NCBI RefSeq assembly: GCF_025562715.2
Contig: NZ_JAPFCC010000001.1
Location: 6,162,001-6,226,000, forward strand
Direction: 5' to 3'
Length of the DNA: 64,000 nucleotides
DNA from: Endozoicomonas gorgoniicola
GTDB lineage: Bacteria; Pseudomonadota; Gammaproteobacteria; Pseudomonadales; Endozoicomonadaceae
Positions 60,320 to 64,000 of this stretch are shown here, piece by piece. The notes beneath the pieces are model-generated. The model had not been told where the DNA came from, searched no databases, and saw only the letters and a list, made by a program, of their open reading frames with translations. Position 1 is the stretch's first letter; each line of letters starts with the position of its first letter. A program made the position numbers and the translations under genes.

Positions 60320-61933
60320 ATGGCTGTAGCTTTAAAAAAAACAATGAAAACAGCAGACTTTGATGTCTTTGTTATGGGCGGTGGCATCAATGGCGCAGGG
60401 ATTGCGGTCGATTGCGCCGGGCGAGGCCTGAAGGTTGGGCTTTGCGAAAAAGATGACCTGGCGGGTGCGACTTCATCGTCCAGCAGTAAGTTGATTCATG
60501 GTGGCCTCAGATATCTTGAGCATTATGAGTTTCGACTGGTCAGAGAAGCCCTGGCTGAACGTGAAGTGTTGTTAAAAATAGCGCCCCATATTGCCAGACC
60601 AATGCGTTTCTGTTTGCCTCACCGGCCTCAGCTCAGACCTGCCTGGTTAATTCGGGCAGGACTGTTTCTCTATGACTACCTCAGTTCCCGGGTGTCTTTG
60701 CCCGGATCACAAAAAGTCTGGTTTTCAGAAACCTCCCCCCTGAAATCGGAGTTTGTTCAGGGCTTTGAATACTCTGATGCCTGGGTCGATGATGCCCGGC
60801 TGGTGGTGTTGAATGCGATGTCTTTGCAGCGTCTGGGTGGTACGGTTCTGACCCGGACAGAAGCGGTGAAAGCATGGTGTGACAATCAACTCTGGCATGT
60901 TTTGCTGAAAGACCGGCTGACAGGCAGAGAAACCGAAGTAACCTGTCATGCCCTGGTTAACGCAGCGGGTCCCTGGGTGAGCTCCCTATTTGATTCTGTA
61001 CTCAGTGAACAGGCTCCACGGCGGATACGGTTAATTAAAGGCAGTCATATCGTGGTGCCAAAGCTTCACGATGAACCGAGAGCTTTTATTCTGCAGAATC
61101 AGGATGGACGCATTGTTTTTGTGACGCCCTGGCTGGAGCAGTTCTCCCTGATTGGTACGACGGATGTTGAATACAATGGCGATCCGGTTTCAGCATCCTG
61201 TTCTGAAGAAGAACAGCGCTATTTATGTGACGTTGTTAATCAGCATTTTAAAAACAAGGTATCGCCAGAGGATGTTATCTGGAGTTACTCAGGTGTGAGG
61301 CCATTGTGTGAGGATGAATCCGATTCACCACAGGCGATTACCAGGGATTACACCATTGAGCTTGAAGATGTAGAAGGTCGTGTGCCGTTGTTGTCAGTGT
61401 TTGGCGGTAAGCTGACGACCTATCGCAAACTGGCAGAGGCCGCTTCTGAGAAACTGTCGGGCTATTTTCCGGAGATGCGCTCGTCATGGACAGCAGACCA
61501 TCGCCTTCCGGGGACTGATGGGTTTGAGTCTCCCGAGTCGTTTATAGAAAGTCTTCAGAATGCCTATCCATGGCTGAGTGATTCATTTGCCCGCAGGCTT
61601 TGTCAAAGTTATGGCTCTTTGTCGAGGCAATGGTTGCAGGAAGCGTCCAGTCCAGATGACCTTGGGCAATATTTTGGAGCCGACCTTTATGCCGCCGAAG
61701 TGGATTATCTGATACTCAACGAGTGGGCTTACAGTGTCGATGATATACTCTGGCGCCGCAGTAAACTGGGGATGTTTCTGTCAGATGACCAGGCTGGTGT
61801 ACTGGAGGATTACCTTCGGAAACGGCTTCCCGAGTTAGTGCCTGAACGATTTTCACCGTCTGAAAGCGACATCTTGATCAGTCAGGCTAACCATAAGCCA
61901 GATCGAGACGATAGTATTATTAATAATCTATAA
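60320..61933 (+). CDS. glpD: aerobic glycerol-3-phosphate dehydrogenase
   Basis: 537 residues from ATG 60320; an inner ATG at 60344 (MKTADFDVFVMGGG) fits the family length best and one at 60281 is weaker. The FAD motif is VFVMGGGINGAGIAVDCAGRGLKVGLCEKDDLAGATSSSSSKLIHGGLRYLEHYEFRLVREAL, the clear GlpD signature, with FGGKLTTYRKLAE later. It oxidises glycerol-3-phosphate to dihydroxyacetone phosphate at the inner membrane, passing electrons to quinone. No glpF, glpK or glpR is adjacent. Confidence 0.93.
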   Translation: MAVALKKTMKTADFDVFVMGGGINGAGIAVDCAGRGLKVGLCEKDDLAGATSSSSSKLIHGGLRYLEHYEFRLVREALAEREVLLKIAPHIARPMRFCLPHRPQLRPAWLIRAGLFLYDYLSSRVSLPGSQKVWFSETSPLKSEFVQGFEYSDAWVDDARLVVLNAMSLQRLGGTVLTRTEAVKAWCDNQLWHVLLKDRLTGRETEVTCHALVNAAGPWVSSLFDSVLSEQAPRRIRLIKGSHIVVPKLHDEPRAFILQNQDGRIVFVTPWLEQFSLIGTTDVEYNGDPVSASCSEEEQRYLCDVVNQHFKNKVSPEDVIWSYSGVRPLCEDESDSPQAITRDYTIELEDVEGRVPLLSVFGGKLTTYRKLAEAASEKLSGYFPEMRSSWTADHRLPGTDGFESPESFIESLQNAYPWLSDSFARRLCQSYGSLSRQWLQEASSPDDLGQYFGADLYAAEVDYLILNEWAYSVDDILWRRSKLGMFLSDDQAGVLEDYLRKRLPELVPERFSPSESDILISQANHKPDRDDSIINNL

Positions 61934-61970
61934 TCCTTTTATTATTCTTATTTGGCTTATCCGACATTCA

Positions 61971-62891
61971 ATGGAATCCTTAAAAGCACTCTACCAGTGT
62001 CGTCAAATTGTTGCCATCGGTGGTGGGCACGGTTTAGGACGTGTCATGGCCAGCCTTGGCTTTATGGAAGAAAAGCTGGCAGGCATTGTTGCCACCACCG
62101 ATGATGGCGGATCAACAGGCCGGCTCAGAGAAGCCAGTGGGTGTATCGCCTGGGGCGATCTGCGCAACTGCCTTAACCAGCTTTGTTCTGACAGCCCTAA
62201 CCTTGCCAGAATCCTGTTTGAATATCGCTTCAAAAACAGCGGGGAGCTCAGTGGTCACAATCTGGGCAACCTGATTATGCTGGCAATGGATCAAATGTGT
62301 GTTCGCCCTCTGGATGCGGTTAACCTCATTCGCAAAATGTTGCAGGTTGGGGCGCAGCTTATTCCAATGTCTGAGGAACCCGCCAGACTGGCTGCCATGT
62401 TAAATGGTGAAAAAATAGTCGGAGAAACCATCATTGATGCATTGGATAAACGGCCTGACAAACTGATGCTGCTCCCTGATATCAAGCCGACTTCGGAAGC
62501 CGTTTCCGTTATTGAACAGGCCGATATGATCATTCTGGGACCTGGCAGCTTCATGACCAGTATCCTGCCTTCTTTGCTGATGAAAGGCATTGCTGAAGCG
62601 ATTAACAATAACCCAAATGCCCTGAAGGTGTTTGTGGGTAATATCAATCCGGAGACGACTGTTGTCGGTAAACAGCCTATTGCCGAAAAGCTCGGCTGGA
62701 TGAAAGAGATGACGGGGGTTTATCCTGACGTGTTGTTATGGCCTGAAGAGTATGACCGCCCGGAAGACGTTTGCTGTGCGATACGACAGCTGCCACTTTC
62801 TGACCTGCATCAGGAAGGGGCTCACAGCCGGGAAGCCATGAGAAAAGCTCTGGATCTTCTCGCACAGCAGCACCTTGCCAATAACGTCTGA
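61971..62891 (+). CDS. yvcK: YvcK/CofD-like family protein
   Basis: 306 residues. The family N-terminus is IVAIGGGHGLGRVMASLGFMEEKLAGIVATTDDGGSTGRLREASGCIAWGDLRNCL, then SGHNLGNLIMLAM and ILGPGSFMTSILPSLLMKGI. YvcK binds UDP-sugars and supports cell wall synthesis and growth on gluconeogenic carbon; related CofD enzymes act in F420 synthesis. It follows glpD after 37 bases, so both may be co-transcribed. The gene symbol follows the family. Confidence 0.85.
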   Translation: MESLKALYQCRQIVAIGGGHGLGRVMASLGFMEEKLAGIVATTDDGGSTGRLREASGCIAWGDLRNCLNQLCSDSPNLARILFEYRFKNSGELSGHNLGNLIMLAMDQMCVRPLDAVNLIRKMLQVGAQLIPMSEEPARLAAMLNGEKIVGETIIDALDKRPDKLMLLPDIKPTSEAVSVIEQADMIILGPGSFMTSILPSLLMKGIAEAINNNPNALKVFVGNINPETTVVGKQPIAEKLGWMKEMTGVYPDVLLWPEEYDRPEDVCCAIRQLPLSDLHQEGAHSREAMRKALDLLAQQHLANNV

Positions 62892-62894
62892 TAA

Positions 62895-62920
62895 GGGTAG
62901 TAATGTCCTGATTACTGCCC
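62895..62920. terminator. hairpin between yvcK and the sugar transferase gene
   Basis: GGGTAGTAAT (62895-62904) pairs with ATTACTGCCC (62911-62920), one mismatch, between convergent genes; it covers the sugar transferase stop codon. Confidence 0.55.
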
Positions 62921-63553
62921 CTTTCCGAGTACCATGACTGTAAATGTCTTGAACATAACGAAAGTGTCCATTTTTAACCAGTCCAGAGGGCTGCTCAGCG
63001 CCAGCGCATAAGCGTGGTCGTAGGCCACTTTGTTGCGGACGTCGTCAATGCTTTCATCGTATCCAAGGTTAACCTGAGCAAGACCGGTCAGGCCGGGTAC
63101 TACGTCGTAGGTGCGTTCCGTATAAAAGGGAATATTACTTTCCAGCCTGTTGCACATACCGGGGCGCTCAGGTCTTGGTCCGACAATGGACATATCGCCA
63201 ACCAGTACATTCCATAGTTGTGGCAGTTCATCCAGACGGGTTTTTCTCAGGAAGTTACCCAGTTTGGTGATTCGTGGGTCATTTTTCTGCGCCCACACCG
63301 GGCCACTTTTGGCTTCGGCATCAGCACGCATGGAACGAAACTTAATCATTTGGAACAGGCTGATATAGTTGTCTCGCTGATAGCCAATTCGCATCTGCCG
63401 GTAAAAAACAGGCCCGGGGCTATCCATTTTGATCGCAATGGCGATAAGCGGAAACAGTGGCAGTGTCAGTACGAGCCCGATAATAGCAACAGTCATGTCC
63501 ATTGCCCGTTTACCAATGGCAGTAACGGGGTGAACATAAGTGACGTCTTTCAT
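62912..63553 (-). CDS. polyprenyl-phosphate sugar transferase (PF02397 type)
   Basis: 213 residues from ATG 63553, chosen over longer frames because AAGGAG lies 8 bases upstream. It has one membrane segment (AMDMTVAIIGLVLTLPLFPLIAIAIKM) and the bacterial sugar transferase signature: DSPGPVFYRQMRIGYQRDNYISLFQMIKFRSM, RKTRLDELPQLWNVLVGDMSIVGPRPERPG, VVPGLTGLAQV. It puts the first sugar phosphate on undecaprenyl phosphate, opening synthesis of an exopolysaccharide, capsule or O-unit. The short form lacks the N-terminal CoA-binding-like half of WbaP/CpsE. Confidence 0.9.
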   Translation of the reverse strand: MKDVTYVHPVTAIGKRAMDMTVAIIGLVLTLPLFPLIAIAIKMDSPGPVFYRQMRIGYQRDNYISLFQMIKFRSMRADAEAKSGPVWAQKNDPRITKLGNFLRKTRLDELPQLWNVLVGDMSIVGPRPERPGMCNRLESNIPFYTERTYDVVPGLTGLAQVNLGYDESIDDVRNKVAYDHAYALALSSPLDWLKMDTFVMFKTFTVMVLGKGQ

Positions 63554-63557
63554 AACG

Positions 63558-64000
63558 TTATACTCCTTGGGTACTTCCCTTGCTTTTTTTGACTGCCGAA
63601 CCGGGTTCGACCTTTTTCCATTGCCCTGACTCCAGACCAAAGGCGTATCGGAGTAATCCGATGCCCATGGCAAGGTGTCCGGAAACGATGTAATAAATCA
63701 CTCTCAAAGGCTTCCAGCCGGGCTGGCTGCCCGTCAGTATGTAAAGCCCTGAAACCAGATAAGCGATTAACTGTCCAGTAAAAGCCAGTGTGTAAAACCA
63801 GTGGTGGGGAGCCAGCCAGGCTGATGAAACCAGCGCCAGAAAGAGAAAAGCCGGCATCATTGGGCGCAGGAATTTGCCAGAGAAAAAGTTAAAGGCGATC
63901 TTGCCAAAACGTGGCTGCAATAAACCAATGCAGCGAATAGCCTGCTGAACATTGCCTGCTGCAATTCGTTTGCGACGACTGAAGTCCATCTCATTGCAGG
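63558..64000 (-). CDS. glycosyltransferase C-terminal part, membrane protein, partial at the window edge
   Basis: About 147 residues of the 3' end of a larger gene running off the right edge. It reads NEMDFSRRKRIAAGNVQQAIRCIGLLQPRFGKIAFNFFSGKFLRPMMPAFLFLALVSSAWLAP followed by further membrane segments. The RRKRIAAGN segment and membrane-rich C-terminus match the end of family 2 glycosyltransferases that make exopolysaccharide. It ends 4 bases before the start of the sugar transferase gene, so the two are one operon. The catalytic domain is outside the window. Confidence 0.7.
   Translation of the reverse strand, partial: CNEMDFSRRKRIAAGNVQQAIRCIGLLQPRFGKIAFNFFSGKFLRPMMPAFLFLALVSSAWLAPHHWFYTLAFTGQLIAYLVSGLYILTGSQPGWKPLRVIYYIVSGHLAMGIGLLRYAFGLESGQWKKVEPGSAVKKSKGSTQGV

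Noticed and set aside
1..64000. tRNA, rRNA or origin of replication
   Set aside because: No tRNA cloverleaf, rRNA segment or cluster of DnaA boxes was recognised anywhere in the window.

Overview
The window looks like a piece of a marine, host-associated gammaproteobacterial chromosome, probably an Endozoicomonas-type genome. This is inferred from the gene mix: Yersinia-type type III secretion genes, a BCCT transporter, a large tandem-repeat protein and many decayed IS elements. No rRNA or tRNA gene was seen, so the taxonomy is an inference only.

Layout. 1-15072 is mostly ordinary chromosome: a partial SDR enzyme, an exported protein, two paralogous secreted SxxK serine hydrolases, a CPA1 Na+/H+ antiporter, a C45-type peptidase with a divergent LysR regulator, a decayed HigBA-like toxin-antitoxin pair, an MBL hydrolase, MarC, an Hpt protein, a DUF1631 protein and the radical-SAM gene yhcC. 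15073-40438 is a complete Tn7-like, CRISPR-associated transposon of about 25.4 kb. Its 28-bp inverted ends differ at only two positions, each end carries several TnsB-type sites, and CGCT flanks both sides. It sits in the last codons of yhcC. It carries tnsA-tnsB-tnsC-tniQ(tnsD), a possible half-length tnsE, a type I restriction-modification cargo (hsdR, hsdM, hsdS) with a PLD-family gene, then cas8f-cas5f-cas7f-cas6f and a short I-F-like CRISPR array. More cargo follows: small proteins, an LRAT-domain gene split by an ISL3 element, and an ATPase.

40439-49600 is an IS graveyard: IS4 and IS66 remnants, an intact-looking IS1634-type element, a protein with ten 46-residue repeats, an IS4-like element, an hsdR remnant and a frameshifted AlbA_2 gene. 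49995-54840 holds a BCCT transporter, an FAD oxidoreductase and a class V aminotransferase that may form one uptake/catabolic unit, plus a GNAT. 54835-60169 holds type III secretion genes sctX-sctY-sctV and, divergently, a secretin sctC with an N-terminal LysM domain. 60320-64000 holds glpD, a yvcK-like gene and envelope polysaccharide genes.

The main discovery is the CRISPR-associated transposon. There is no cas1, cas2 or cas3, so the effector cannot adapt or degrade DNA on its own, which fits guide-directed transposition. Unlike the familiar I-F3 elements, Cas8f and Cas5f are separate genes in the canonical I-F1 order, and there is no tniQ in the cas operon; the only TniQ is a long TnsD-like protein in the tns operon. 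The final repeats of the array are divergent and enclose a 30-nt spacer, a layout like that of homing guides in known I-F3 transposons. The element may therefore combine TnsD homing to yhcC with RNA-guided targeting through one TniQ, or represent a pre-fusion stage of I-F CAST evolution.
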